Assembly: GCA_002007465.1 (NCBI GenBank)
Contig: LNAC01001854.1
Coordinates: forward strand, 9,364-73,363
Direction of reading: 5' to 3'
Length of the DNA stretch: 64,000 nucleotides
Source of the DNA: Ailurus styani
Lineage: Eukaryota > Chordata > Mammalia > Carnivora > Ailuridae
This document shows, in pieces, positions 54,401 to 62,388 of the stretch (position 1 is its first letter; each line of letters opens with the position of its first letter). Position numbers and translations under genes: made by a program. The notes under the pieces are model-generated. The model had not been told where the DNA came from. It saw only the letters and a program-made list of their open reading frames with translations, and ran no database searches.

Positions 54401-56864
54401 ACCCGAGGGTAGGCTGTGAACCCCTAGAAGTCAGGGCCCAGGTCTTGTCCAGCAACTGTCCCAGCATGGGGTCTGGCTTGGAGTAGGCACTTGATACATG
54501 TGGCTTGAATTGAGCCTGTGCATGCGGAAATGTGGAGTGGAATGTGGCTGCTCATTTTTTGTTTTGTTTTCCATTAGCTCTAATTACCTGGCTGAATCAT
54601 CATCTGGTTGGAATGAAAACTTGTTTGCTTTCTTTCTCTTCTTTGGGAATATATGTGCTTCATCGTGCTTTCCTGACAGTTGACCTAGGGATATAATAAG
54701 CTTTAATAATATGAAATACTTTAACCCTCCTTAATAGAATCAGCTCATTGCTCACATTTCAGGGCTCTTAATTCATTAAAATTGAAATTATTTCATCTTG
54801 ACATGCAGCTTGAAATGTTAGGATAGTAAGTTCTTTTATCTTGTAATATTTATTAACAATGAAAAAATGATTGTACTAATTAAAAACTCCTGAGAAAAAG
54901 TTAAATCATTTTTCACATATTTTATTTTCTCTGTTTTCTCCAAATTAAGTGGTAGAAGTTTCATCCTCATTCATCAGCTACATAGACCAAGGTACAGGAA
55001 GTACCTTATCCATTGCCCTTCCTCTCCACAGTCCTTACATCCAGCCACAGTCTTGTATTGTTGCCCTGGACTGAGTCACCTCTGAGAGAAAGTAAATGGG
55101 CTTTGGGAAGCTATTTTTCCTTAGATTTAAGGTCCCTGTAGTATATCTGAAAATACAGTTAATTCTACTACATATAAGTATATGAGAAGGTTTTGGAGGT
55201 CTTTGAGGTCACGCCATCTGATACTCGGAGAGGGGTGGGTTAGGGTTAGTCATGTCCATTCTGTGCATTATATGGAGGAGACTGGCAGCGTGTGATCCTG
55301 GGACTCTGCTCCCCTTATCCTCGAGGCTTTGGAGCCTGTCCTGAGGCTGTGGCTGGACCATTCCTTGCCAGACCAGCACATTTCTCATGGAAACATTTAC
55401 AGAGCTGAGTAAGCCTGGGAGGCTGACAGCCCCACTTCAGGTGCATGAAGTCCCTTCACTGACTGCATCGTACCCCTTTACAAAAAAGAAATGAGGATAA
55501 AGCATTCAGAGTTTGCATTCGCTCATTTATGAAATGCTGCCCTGAGAACTGAAGTTAATACTGTTCCTACAAAGCACTTCCAGATCACCTCAAGCTCTGT
55601 GGAATGAAATAGTGGTTTAGCCATCACTGCTTCCAGAGGCAGTGATGTGCCTTCTGTTTGTTTTCTTCTTTACACACTGACATTTTAATAAAAGTAATCG
55701 CACTTGGACTAACTGGTTAGTACCACTTGTGATATAATAAACCAGCAGTTCTCAGTGTTCACTTCACCATAAAGTTGGGGCAGAAGACCCTGTGTTCTGC
55801 TCTCTCCCCTCATGTCAGAAAACACAAGCGCCCTTTGATATACTCTTCATTTTCCTGCCTCTCATAATTGTGCACTGTCCATGAAAGAGAGAGGGAGAGG
55901 GGTAATCAGGAGGAAGGAGGGGCTGTAGACTCTTCTGGGGGGGGGGCAAGATGCCAAGGATAGAGGAGAGAGACACAGAGTTTTCCTCTTACCAGCTTCA
56001 GCAGCACTTTCTGCTTTGAGTTTTTGTTGTCATTTCCCTCTGTGCTTTCTCATTTCCTAGGCCTGTGGGCAACCTCGTTTATTCCCCTCCATAGGTGAGA
56101 GACAGATCAACAAGTATTTTAATACTTACTAGGTGCCTAGCACTATGCTGAGATAAGTGGGGGCTACACTGGAACTATATGACCTTGCATCTGCCTTTCA
56201 AAGGTTATAGTGTTGTTAAAGAGCAAAAGTTCCATGTGAGAAACTATAAAAGAAGTGAAAAATATATTCTCAAATACTAAATTGTGTAGACTGTGCAGTA
56301 AAGTAAAACTATCCAGTGTATTTTGGTTTCTCTGGGGAGTTTCTAGTACTAAAGTCATTCAGAATAATTTTCTCTTAATAGTTATTTATATTCCTTCCCT
56401 GCTTTTATCCACTCACCTTCACTGCCCTAACTGGGACCCTTACCTGCCCTTATATTTTAGACCAGACTGTGAACCATCATGAACTCCAGTGGGAGTCATG
56501 CTTTGAAAGCCATTTTAATAAATAGCAGGAACAGTTATTCTACCTAATTCCCTAGCTCACGTAGAGTAATTTCAGCCTGCCAGTCATCCTGAGCCTTGAA
56601 TTTTTTTCTTTTATCTTTTAGTAGCTAGGAAATTTTTGCAATAAAAATCTGCCACTTGTAGGTAACTCTGGGTGCCTTTGGGCATGAAGAAGAGGTTATC
56701 TCTAATCCTTTGTCTCCAAGAGTGATTAAGAACATCATCTATTACAAGTGTAATACCCATGATGAGAGGGAGGCGGTCATTCAGCAAGAACTGGTCATCC
56801 ATATTGGCTGGATCATCTCCAATAACCCTGAGTTATTCAGTGGCATGCTGAAAATACGAATTGG
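33941..56864 (+). CDS. PHKB: PHKB, phosphorylase b kinase regulatory subunit beta: internal part of the gene, 13 exons
   Basis: Thirteen exons on the + strand join into one open frame that matches the beta subunit of phosphorylase kinase as I know it from human and rabbit. The beta subunit is a regulatory scaffold of the cytosolic (alpha-beta-gamma-delta)4 holoenzyme, which phosphorylates and activates glycogen phosphorylase; phosphorylation of beta by PKA raises activity. The exons visible are 33941-33996, 34512-34605, 40167-40250, 40676-40780, 42205-42287, 42491-42581, 47740-47801, 47888-48050, 49248-49329, 51472-51529, then 52668-52758 or 53707-53797, then 56662-56864. They encode about 390 residues in the middle to C-terminal half of a protein of roughly 1,090 residues. 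No start codon, N-terminal exons, C-terminal CaaX region or UTR is present. All junctions are AG/GT and no exon carries a stop or frameshift, so the gene looks functional. Exon numbers given below assume that the mutually exclusive pair is human 26/27. Confidence 0.96.
34512..34605 (+). CDS. PHKB: PHKB exon (probably human exon 17)
   Basis: The exon is 94 nt. Its first base completes the split Arg codon, followed by 31 whole codons from LQVFLNTYG to QQELVK and a consensus donor (AAA|gtaagt). The acceptor is 'tgttctttag'. Relative to my recollection of human there is one change, Pro to Ala in IQIW(A)QQ. The intron before it is only 515 nt, while the one after it is 5.6 kb and carries five SINEs, an old L1 and a (GATA)n tract. 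Confidence 0.95.
35220..35349 (-). repeat. Can-SINE, antisense, 5'-truncated, with (TTTA)n tail and TSD
   Basis: The copy stops at 'gagcagggagcct', so the head is missing. A 17-bp TSD (acttccatccgttattt at 35203-35219, acttccaccagttattt at 35350-35366) with two mismatches brackets it. The tail has expanded into about nine TTTA units. Confidence 0.85.
35484..35699 (+). repeat. Can-SINE, sense, with TSD
   Basis: The head is gggtgcctgggtggctcagt and the middle ends 'ctgcctacttgtgatct'. The TSD is ctcagttagg at 35474-35483 and 35700-35709. Confidence 0.92.
36345..36540 (-). mobile_element. L2 fragment, antisense
   Basis: 'gtgaatacctgctatgtgca' and 'tgctataatagatatttaat' read as the reverse of the L2 3' end. 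Confidence 0.5.
36578..36816 (+). repeat. Can-SINE, sense, with TSD
   Basis: A perfect 14-bp TSD (taaggtgaagactt at 36564-36577 and 36817-36830) brackets an older-subfamily copy with a CT-rich middle and the imperfect tail 'aaaataaaaacaaaaac'. Confidence 0.93.
37083..37167 (-). mobile_element. Short L1 3' UTR fragment, antisense
   Basis: 'gtgttatattagtttcaggt' and 'tagtgattcaacagtcccat' match the terminal part of the carnivore L1 3' UTR in reverse. A SINE follows directly. Confidence 0.6.
37183..37380 (-). repeat. Can-SINE, antisense, with TSD
   Basis: This young-looking reverse copy has the TSD ataagcccatctttt at 37168-37182 and 37381-37395. Confidence 0.94.
38095..38170 (-). mobile_element. 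L2/MIR-like 3' end fragment, antisense
   Basis: 'ttcctgagcaccagctatgt' and 'gccaggcacagtgcc' are typical of the reverse L2 3' end. Confidence 0.5.
38310..39120 (+). mobile_element. Old L1 ORF2 C-terminal region, sense, with an insert
   Basis: The reading fits L1 ORF2 ('aataaattccagacagatta', 'gacaaatttaactaaatac') up to about 38550 and resumes at about 38692 ('caaactgggtaaaatattta'). The intervening ~130 bp are foreign to L1 and are bounded by a direct repeat, ctgaagatgag (see 38565-38646). Confidence 0.6.
38565..38646 (+). repeat. Diverged copy of the PHKB exon 18 donor region
   Basis: These 82 bp align without gaps to 40239-40320 (64 of 82 identical), which covers the last 12 bases of exon 18, its donor (gtgctt here, gtgctc there) and 70 intron bases. 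The final 18 bases 'tgaaatgatgtttgacct' are identical. The copy sits inside an old L1. The rest of the exon is not represented and there is no open frame, so it is not an exon. Confidence 0.65.
39402..39472. repeat. (GATA)n microsatellite
   Basis: About ten uninterrupted GATA units with flanking imperfect units. Confidence 0.95.
40167..40250 (+). CDS. PHKB: PHKB exon (probably human exon 18)
   Basis: This 84-nt exon is exactly 28 codons, phase 0 at both ends, from [10 protein letters not shown] to GCLGTSK. Human has YLQ where this sequence has YFH (human from memory). Because it is in phase at both ends, skipping it would keep the frame. The donor is AAG|gtgctc, a weak match to consensus. 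The last 12 exon bases, the donor and 70 intron bases have a diverged copy at 38565-38646 (see findings). Confidence 0.95.
40676..40780 (+). CDS. PHKB: PHKB exon (probably human exon 19)
   Basis: The exon is 105 nt, exactly 35 codons, phase 0 at both ends, from [10 protein letters not shown] to LLLIDDIK. The acceptor is a T-rich 'tctcttacag' and the donor is AAG|gtagct. One conservative difference from remembered human is Phe to Leu in DV(L)LLIDD. Introns of 425 and 1,424 nt flank it. Confidence 0.96.
41235..41480 (+). repeat. MIR, sense, well preserved
   Basis: It is nearly full length: 'aagtctggagccagattaca', 'gtgtgatcttgggcaagtta', 'aattaaatgagttaatgtat' and 'atagtgcctgacatatg'. Confidence 0.8.
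41674..41910 (-). mobile_element. Carnivore L1 3' end, antisense
   Basis: 'gtgttatattagtttcagat', 'cacaagtgccctccttaatg' and 'accatcagtttgttctctat' are the reverse of the L1 3' UTR. Confidence 0.86.
42205..42287 (+). CDS. PHKB: PHKB exon (probably human exon 20)
   Basis: The exon is 83 nt, starts in phase after 'ttttgatag' and ends two bases into an Arg codon (ATACG|gtaggt). It encodes [14 protein letters not shown] to REDNIR. Leu in human PLFLV is Ile here. The next intron is only 203 nt. Confidence 0.96.
42491..42581 (+). CDS. PHKB: PHKB exon (probably human exon 21)
   Basis: The exon is 91 nt. The first A completes the split Arg codon, then 30 codons run from [10 protein letters not shown] to VHVDRLQ and end at CAG|gtaatc. 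The acceptor follows a T-rich tract (tattttttag). Differences from remembered human are Leu to Phe in AA(F)KKG and Ile to Val in GI(V)GG. The following intron is 5.2 kb as assembled, about 395 bp of which is the artefactual repeat at 47022-47416. Confidence 0.95.
43085..43385 (+). mobile_element. L2 fragment, sense
   Basis: 'tctgctaatggcatttcctc' followed by 'tacctggaatatccttca' is typical of L2 sense sequence. It is diverged. Confidence 0.42.
43515..43810 (-). mobile_element. Possible old L1 fragment, antisense
   Basis: This T-rich text resembles the reverse of old L1, but no diagnostic block was found. Confidence 0.3.
44585..44790 (+). mobile_element. L2 fragment, sense
   Basis: 'gtcacctctttagtgaagtc' resembles the L2 motif 'gtcacctcctcagagagg', and the 3'-end phrases follow about 120 bases later. 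Confidence 0.4.
44795..45000 (-). mobile_element. L2 fragment, antisense
   Basis: 'tgagctccctctctaggcac' then 'ctagtgggggagccaaacc' match the reverse L2 3' region. Confidence 0.5.
45360..46170 (+). mobile_element. L2 LINE remains, sense
   Basis: An 800-bp run in L2 order: 'ttacagtagtctcctaaatt' (45490), 'gcttctgcttcaggaacttt' (45762), 'gtctttt...gatcaactgta' (45895) and the 3' end 'gtacctggaatatgataggt' (46131). Confidence 0.58.
47022..47416. repeat. Artefactual tandem copy of an intron/exon segment
   Basis: Positions 47022-47402 equal 47417-47797 at an offset of 395 with one difference (g at 47040, a at 47435). The N at 47403 and an A15 run lie between the copies. The block includes 58 bases of exon 22. 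It is most likely an unmerged pair of contig ends. Confidence 0.88.
47345..47402 (+). pseudogene. Artefactual partial copy of the next PHKB exon, cut off at an N
   Basis: The first 58 of the 62 bases of the exon at 47740-47801 appear here with the same acceptor and upstream intron, then stop at the N at 47403. There is no donor site. It belongs to the 381-bp repeat 47022-47402 / 47417-47797, which differs at one base, so it should be treated as an unmerged contig end and not as a real exon or pseudogene. Confidence 0.85.
47740..47801 (+). CDS. PHKB: PHKB exon (probably human exon 22)
   Basis: The exon is 62 nt, begins in phase after 'atcacgttcag' and ends two bases into a Glu codon (GA|gtaagt, a strong donor). 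It encodes [10 protein letters not shown] to RISDTE. This is the complete copy; the one at 47345-47402 is the truncated duplicate. The next exon starts only 86 nt downstream. Confidence 0.95.
47888..48050 (+). CDS. PHKB: PHKB exon (probably human exon 23), carries the PKA site region
   Basis: The exon is 163 nt. Its first G completes the split Glu codon, then 54 codons run from [10 protein letters not shown] to HEILQKLN and end at AAT|gtaagg. It contains the basic [10 protein letters not shown] segment. Counting residues back from 779 at the alternative exon places the two serines of RQSS at about 699/700, which agrees with the known PKA-phosphorylated Ser-700 of the rabbit beta subunit. The stretch after it ([18 protein letters not shown]) is the most divergent from human of all visible exons, as expected for a flexible regulatory loop. 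Confidence 0.95.
48051..49247. other. PHKB intron between exons 23 and 24
   Basis: This 1.2-kb intron holds no clear repeat except a possible reverse MIR around 48830-48920 ('gacttggccaaatttctcac'). Confidence 0.5.
49248..49329 (+). CDS. PHKB: PHKB exon (probably human exon 24)
   Basis: The exon is 82 nt, starts in phase after 'gtaattttag' and ends one base into a Gly codon (GAAG|gtaagt). It encodes [10 protein letters not shown] to PNFITRE. Lys in human ITKEG is Arg here. The 2.1-kb intron that follows holds one SINE with an unusual tail. Confidence 0.95.
49828..50101 (+). repeat. Can-SINE, sense, with extra 3' sequence and a second A-tail inside the TSD
   Basis: The perfect TSD gatgtcacccaat (49815-49827 and 50102-50114) brackets the whole insertion. 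The SINE body ends in an A-rich tail at about 50050. It is then followed by about 36 bp of unrelated sequence (gaatctcttatggcttgttt onward) and a second run of about 18 A. Confidence 0.85.
50115..51471. other. Rest of the PHKB intron between exons 24 and 25
   Basis: AT-rich intron sequence. No repeat family, exon or regulatory motif was recognised. Confidence 0.5.
51472..51529 (+). CDS. PHKB: PHKB exon (probably human exon 25)
   Basis: The exon is 58 nt. Two bases complete Gly, then [18 protein letters not shown], then TG of a Trp codon. The donor is TTTG|gttcgt, which matches consensus poorly. A weak donor just before two competing exons is compatible with regulated splicing, but that is inference. 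Both alternative exons supply the G that finishes the Trp codon. Confidence 0.93.
51530..52667. other. PHKB intron between exon 25 and exon 26
   Basis: The only recognisable item is a MIR-like fragment near 52235-52350 ('aacctcaatgagcctcaggt'). The 100 bases before exon 26 are pyrimidine-poor compared with those before exon 27. Confidence 0.45.
52668..52758 (+). CDS. PHKB: PHKB mutually exclusive exon, upstream form (probably human exon 26)
   Basis: The exon is 91 nt, begins with the G that completes Trp and ends on a whole codon (CAG|gtaaca). It encodes 30 residues from [10 protein letters not shown] to TTFLVHGKQ. It aligns without gaps to the exon at 53707-53797 with 14 of 30 identical residues, including VR, AP, IT, LV and the final GKQ. 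Beta-subunit cDNAs with alternative segments at about residues 779-806 are known from rabbit and human; this is one of the two. The acceptor 'gacacacttag' has a weaker pyrimidine tract than that of its partner, and the donor is also weaker. Confidence 0.95.
52759..53706. other. PHKB intron between the two mutually exclusive exons
   Basis: This 948-nt intron should be removed intact together with whichever exon is rejected. No named repeat was seen in it, which is unusual for this window. A long pyrimidine-rich run precedes exon 27 (53670-53706). Confidence 0.6.
53707..53797 (+). CDS. PHKB: PHKB mutually exclusive exon, downstream form (probably human exon 27)
   Basis: The exon is 91 nt in the same phase as the upstream form and encodes [10 protein letters not shown] to NVLVQGKQ. 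The acceptor follows a strong pyrimidine tract (ctcttctttgcccccag) and the donor is the full consensus CAG|gtaagt, so it should be the default choice without regulation (inference). The fifth residue is Cys (TGT) where I recall Arg in human, a change that a CpG transition would explain. The two alternative exons are 948 nt apart, too far for steric exclusion of the spliceosome, so exclusivity must come from regulation or from the frame (see findings). Confidence 0.95.
53798..56661. other. PHKB intron between exon 27 and exon 28
   Basis: This 2.9-kb intron contains L2-like fragments near 54375-54510 (sense, 'cagcatggggtctggcttgg') and 56095-56190 (antisense, 'ggtgcctagcactatgctga') and a G9 run at 55938. 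It contains no SINE or L1. Confidence 0.5.
56662..56864 (+). CDS. PHKB: PHKB exon (probably human exon 28), last one in the window
   Basis: The exon is 203 nt, begins in phase after 'gccacttgtag' and ends two bases into a Gly codon (ATTGG|gtgagt). It encodes [13 protein letters not shown] through GMLKIRI, almost identical to human (one change noticed, Gln to Lys in RVI(K)NII). Its first codons, GTA ACT, matter for the alternative exons. If both are skipped, the TG left by exon 25 plus GTAA gives TGG TAA, a stop. The next exon, expected to begin WIIHAMEYE, is not present in 56865-64000. Confidence 0.96.
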
Positions 56865-57321
56865 GTGAGTAAAGTGCTTTGCGTTTGCCTAAAAAGAATT
56901 GTTCAAGTTGTCCTTCAACAGATGTGGCCTGCCCCAGGCCTGGTGGATATCTAGGAAAGCACATCTTTCCCCAGAGTAATAGAGGCAACATCTGGTGCTG
57001 TGAAGAAATTTAAATACCTGTGGCCTGAAAGAATCTTCCTTTTTTTTCAATTTTCATGTTAGACATAATGAAGTAACACTGTTCTCTGATGAAATCAAAC
57101 TTCAGGGATTTAAACAACTGCATCATGTTTATAAAATAAAAAAACAAAAAACCACCACTAAGCGTAATACTTGTAAAAATTCCTGTAAATAAAATGGATA
57201 AACCTTAAGAGAAGAATGATTTTCAGTAAAATTGGGTGTCAGGAAGACACACTGAAGTAAAAATTTTTGTCCTTTTCAGAATATTCTACTGCATCTATTT
57301 TCTACCAGAATCTGATTTTTA

Positions 57322-57541
57322 TTTTTTTATTTTTTTATTTTTTTTTTAAAGATTTTATTTATTTATTTGACACAGAGAGAGAGATCACAAGTAGGCAGAG
57401 AGGCAGGCAGAGAGACAAGGAGAGGAGGAAGCAGGCTCCCCGCTGAGCAGAGAGCCCGATGCGGGCCTCGATCCCAGGACGCTGAGATCATGACCTGAGC
57501 CGAAAGCAGAGGCTTTAACCCACTGAGCCACCCAGGCGCCC
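57322..57541 (-). repeat. Can-SINE, antisense, with TSD
   Basis: A perfect 15-bp TSD (agaatctgattttta at 57307-57321 and 57542-57556) brackets a young-looking copy with an AT-rich tail. Confidence 0.95.
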
Positions 57542-57664
57542 AGAATCTGATTTTTAAACATTAAAATCTTAAGTGTTCTATTTGGAGGAGAAATTAAAAG
57601 TAAGGGTCTGGTGATCTTGAATCTTCTTAATTGAGATTTTTGTGAGGAGGCGTGGTCAGGCAGG

Positions 57665-57800
57665 CTGACGCAGCACTGGCAGTCAGCAGAGCTGAGTGTA
57701 AGTCCCGGCTGCCACTTACCACTTTAGTGACCTGGGATAAATGATTGAGCCTCTCCAGCCTCATTTTCATACCAGGATCATTGTTTTATGTGAGATGGAA
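57665..57800 (+). repeat. MIR, sense
   Basis: 'gctgagtgtaagtcccggct' and 'tgagcctctccagcctcatt' match the MIR core. Confidence 0.55.
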
Positions 57801-58274
57801 TGAGAGAAGTATGTTTTAAGAAACCTACCACAACCAAATAAAGTATAAATGTTTCTTTTCTTTAATTTTTTTTGATTATCACATACAGGAATATATCCTA
57901 ACTGTAAGAATCAAATAATACTGAAGCTATAGAGTAATCTAATATATGGCCAATTTGGCGGTGCGGGGTGTTCCTCTAGGGTTTAAAAAGAATTTAGAGT
58001 TTGTTAGGCACAAATATATGTGAATATGTGATTATGAGTAAGTGTATAGCTTGCTGGTAATATAATTAAATCATTAGTATCTTTACTATTTCTGTTCTAC
58101 TTGATTCTCAATTTTTGGTAAAAAATCTTTAAAATTCTCATTTTAATTATGGACTTATCTCCTACTTGGATTTTTTTTCAGTTTTACTTTGTATGTTTTA
58201 TTAAAGTTTTTTGTCCATATTACTTTATACTTTTAACTCTGTATCTTCCTTTGTGCCATTTATTTTCTACTTGA

Positions 58275-58570
58275 AGTCTTTTAAAAATATTTTTTTAATT
58301 TCAAACATCTATAAAATTATAGAGACTAGTATAATAAAGCCTCTGTGCCCATACTTTCACTCAACTTCAACAATATTATCAGATGGCCAATCTTATTTCA
58401 CTCATACCCTCCCAATTACTCACCCCACCCAAACCCCATCCATGTTTAAAGCAAATTCATCATATCATCTCATCTGTAAATACTTGAGTGTGTATCTCTA
58501 AGAGATAAGGACCTTTTAAAAACATAACCATGATACTATTACAATGCATAAAATACAACAAATTATTTTC
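58275..58570 (-). mobile_element. Old L1 3' region, antisense
   Basis: 'aatttcaaacatctataaaa' and 'tctaagagataaggacct' match the reverse of an old L1 3' UTR. Confidence 0.55.
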
Positions 58571-58949
58571 TGTCTGATATTATTCCCATACCTGCTTTCT
58601 TCTTCTGTCATTATTAGTTTAATATACTGTCTTCTCTTTACCTTTAATGTTATTTTTTCATTTAATATAGATATATCTATTATATTCAGCATATATGCTG
58701 TATTTATTTTTAATTCAATCTGATATTATCTTTTCATAGAAATATATTTCATATTTGTGCCATTTCTTTTCTATTTTGACTTATTCATTCCTGACATTTT
58801 GTTTTCTGTTTACCGTGCTTTTTGTTATTTTTTTCCTTTCTTCTTTGTGTTGGATTGATTTCCCTTTCATTTCTTAGTTTTAATCTTGCACATGAGTATG
58901 AAGCACTTTATAAAAAAGCAATTGCACAGTTTTTCCTTCAAAAAATTAC

Positions 58950-59410
58950 ATATAAAAAAACTAGGTGCTTATTTGGCAGTGTCTGCATACCTCATGTTTA
59001 AACAATTCTCATTCTAGGAATTTAGACATATTTTATAGCACTCTTCATTTCAGTAGTGTTTGAAATAGTGAAACCTTGGGAACAACCTAGATATCCATCA
59101 GTAAGAAATAGTTTAAATAAATTACTATAGCCAGACAGTAAAATGCTGTTCAGCCATTACAAGTAACAAGAGAAAGTCTATACTGACATTTATAAATGTC
59201 CAAGATAAATTAAGTGAAAAAATAACTAAGTTGCAAATGTATTGTTCTGTTTTTTAATAAAAGAGCAATAATAATACTATACATATGTGTTTAATGCGTG
59301 TATGGTGAAATATCTGAAAAATAAACATAAAATTGGTGTCAGTTATTTTCTCTAGGGGATTTCTACTTTTAAGTTATATTTTTCAGTTTCATTTAAAGTT
59401 TTTTCATTTG
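58950..59410 (+). mobile_element. Old L1 3' region, sense
   Basis: 'aacaacctagatatccatca', 'agtaaaatgctgttcagcca' and a terminal 'ctctaggggatttctacttt' follow L1 order. Confidence 0.58.
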
Positions 59411-61044
59411 AGGTTATTATTTTTAAACTATTGGCCTGATTTCAGTTATAGCATATTTCAGGTGAATTTCCCATCTTTATCTCACCTTTCTTTTGATCAA
59501 GAAGTGAATTCACTCAGCATAGAACTTGACCTTAATTTTTATCCCTTAAAATTGTTCCTTTCAAAGATTTAGAGGTATTCCAAATCAGTAATAAGAACTT
59601 TGAATCATACTCTGATTTGTTCAGTCTGTTTGCTCTCATATTTTTAACCCCAACCTCTTGACTACATATAAGGATACAGAAATGGGTCTTTCATGTAAGT
59701 TGTCTCTAAATGAAAAGAAATGTGATTCTCTGTATCCATAGTGGGTATTAAAAGTACTCTATTGTCCCAGACTCAGGCATTTCTCTGAACCTGACTGAGA
59801 AGCAAAGGTTATAACTTCCAAAGCACATTCTTTGTAATAAATGTTCTATAAAGGAGAGCCTCTTTAAGTGATAGTCATCCTTGCAGAGGTTTAAACAAAG
59901 CCTTAGAGTAAAAGTTAACAGTTTCCCAGGAATTTACTTCCAATGCTGTGTTTTTAAGCCTGTAGTAGTTTTTCCTTTACTGCTTATTCAGCATTTTAGG
60001 CTAATTTATGTTCTTCCAAAAACCCATTGGAATTTTCTTTTTTGAATTCAAATCTGACCTGAAATTTCTCTTCATGGAAATGAAATATGTTTAATTTATT
60101 CTAAAAATAGTTTTCTTCCTGTTTTTGTATCTGCTCCTGTATATGTTCAGTGCCTTGCATGAGAAATAATATACTCTTTTTTCCTTAAACTGTGCCACCC
60201 AAAATAAAAATGTCAGGACAGCAGCATGTGACTTAGTATTTAACGATAGCAGAAAGCCTCCTAATGAAGATTTGCCGTGAAACTTTAATCATTGTCCTGA
60301 AACTCATCCTGGAGTTAATTGTGGCATTATATTTCCATTGTGAGTATTAACAATGTCCCTGCCCGACTCATTAATGTGTATTTCCCTCTCACGTGGGACT
60401 CACAGGTTTAGCTCTAAATACTGGTACATTTTCAGTTGGAGAGAAGTCTATTTTTTCTTAATAAGGTATAATTTATTTGAGAAATTTACTTCTGCTAAGG
60501 ATAGGAACTACATCTTATCTTCCTGTCTGTCTCTAGCTCACAAGAGATGCTCACAAAAGATGCTCGATAAAATCTGATAAGCAGGTTCAGATAGCTTGCT
60601 TGAGCCAGTAGTGATGGGGAATCTAAGAAAAACAAACGATAGCATGTCTCTGTGCTCATTAGATAAAGAAATAAAGGATTCTTGTATTTTTTTAATTACT
60701 TTCTTTCTTTAAGTTTTTTTTTTCCTAAAACATTATGACCTTTATGGTCTCTTCTACATAATTTCAACTTATGACCCATTTTGTATTCAAGTATTCATGT
60801 AGCAACTGTGATGTACATTGGCTCCAGATGGTTTTCATCTTTTGTTTATCACTCCTCTAATCTGGCATCAATACTGTTTAATACTGTACAGTGCAGGGCA
60901 TACCAAGGAGCCTGAATAGTTAGAAGTTAACATAAGAACTGAGATTTTGCCCCTTTATTCATCATGAGACCAAACCAATGGAGACGATGTGGAACTGATT
61001 CTAAATTAGCTCCTTATACACTGCAAGAAATGTATAAAATACTG

Positions 61045-61130
61045 TGAAAGTTTAGCAAAGTAACTTGCCCAAGGTCATAAGACCACAAACCAGGATTTGA
61101 ACCTAGAGTGAATATCTCCAGTGTTCATGT
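61045..61130 (-). repeat. MIR fragment, antisense
   Basis: 'gtaacttgcccaaggtcata' then 'accaggatttgaacctaga' is the reverse of the MIR core. Confidence 0.55.
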
Positions 61131-61378
61131 TTCCCCAGCCCCCATTCCAGCTCTTTTGTCTATAAAATAGGGAAGCTATCCTTGCTTGGGCTTCCTCATT
61201 GGATTTTGTGGATTCTGGATAAGGAATATGAAGATGTTTTATAAAGCTTCAACTGTATTGTCGTGACATTCAGTAATTTGAGGTCTTCTATCATGTGGCT
61301 TTTGGAGTACAGGTACATCTAGGGATATCTTTTACATGCCAGAAATCCCAAGAAGGAGGAACCTCTCCCATTCAACAC

Positions 61379-61382
61379 GCAT

Positions 61383-61432
<50 letters not shown>

Positions 61433-61480
61433 CCTCCCTCCCTCTTCCTCTTCCCTCCTCTCCTCCCATCCCCTCTTCCA
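61379..61480. repeat. (TC)n and polypyrimidine tract
   Basis: About 100 bases are almost purely pyrimidine on the plus strand: long TC runs, then CCTCC and CTTCC units. Open frames across it are low-complexity artefacts. Confidence 0.93.
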
Positions 61481-62181
61481 GTCCTAGGCTTGCTTGAAGA
61501 CCCTCTGCTCCCATAAGATATGTTCACTGTGGAGGTATCCCTTCCTACCATGGTTGTTTCTCCTTGAGAACCCAATGCAGTGATCCCCAAGCATTTCATA
61601 TAAAAACCTTAACTCAGAATCCCTTTTGGATACTCTGCTGCCATGTGATTTGGTCTCACCCTGCCATCACTTGACCATCCCTCATGAAATACTTGGCAGA
61701 TCCTCTAAAATCCTCTTATACCTGTGCTATAGTGCTCTTCGACCACATTAACAGAAAAGTTTTGGAAACTTGTTTCTCTTCTAGGGATATCAGACAACTT
61801 TAGGGAAGTATAATTATCATGTCTGTGGGGCTTGTGATAATGTTCCTCTGAAAAGGAAAAAGATCTTTTAGTATATTGTATATATTGTATATAAGGAAAA
61901 AATATTTTTATTGCACTTTATCCTTAATCAATTTTACTCAGACCTCAGCTCCCTAAGTCAAAGGCTTCCTTGCATGTTAGTTTACTGCCAGCTGCAGAAA
62001 CATACATGTTTCTTTACAAGAATTTACCTTGAGTTAGTCCCTAGAAGGTTTTAGTTTGTTTAATGATGAGCAAATTATTCATTCATAAGGTCCTTGAATG
62101 TCAAATTTCTTATAAACTGTTAAACTTGTTGCTCCTCTAAGTCACCCCTTTCTCTATTATAGTGATTCCAGCATGATTTTA

Positions 62182-62196
62182 TTTATTTATTTATTT

Positions 62197-62238
<42 letters not shown>

Positions 62239-62388
62239 AAAAGTAGGCTGAGAGGCAGGCAGAGAGAGAGGGGGAAAGCAGGCTCCCCGCCGAGCAGGGA
62301 GCCCGATGCAGGCCTCTATCCCAGGACCCTGAGATCATGACCTGAGCTGAAGGCAGAGGCTTTAACCCACTGAGCCACCCAGGCGCCC
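62182..62388 (-). repeat. Can-SINE, antisense, with an internal (GA)n expansion and TSD
   Basis: A perfect 16-bp TSD (ttccagcatgatttta at 62166-62181 and 62389-62404) brackets it. The usual short GAGAGAG of the element has grown to about 17 GA units at 62201-62236. Confidence 0.95.

Noticed and set aside
61295..61599. Ser/Leu-rich and Glu/Arg-rich open frames
   Set aside because: They are translations of the (TC)n/(GA)n tract on either strand.
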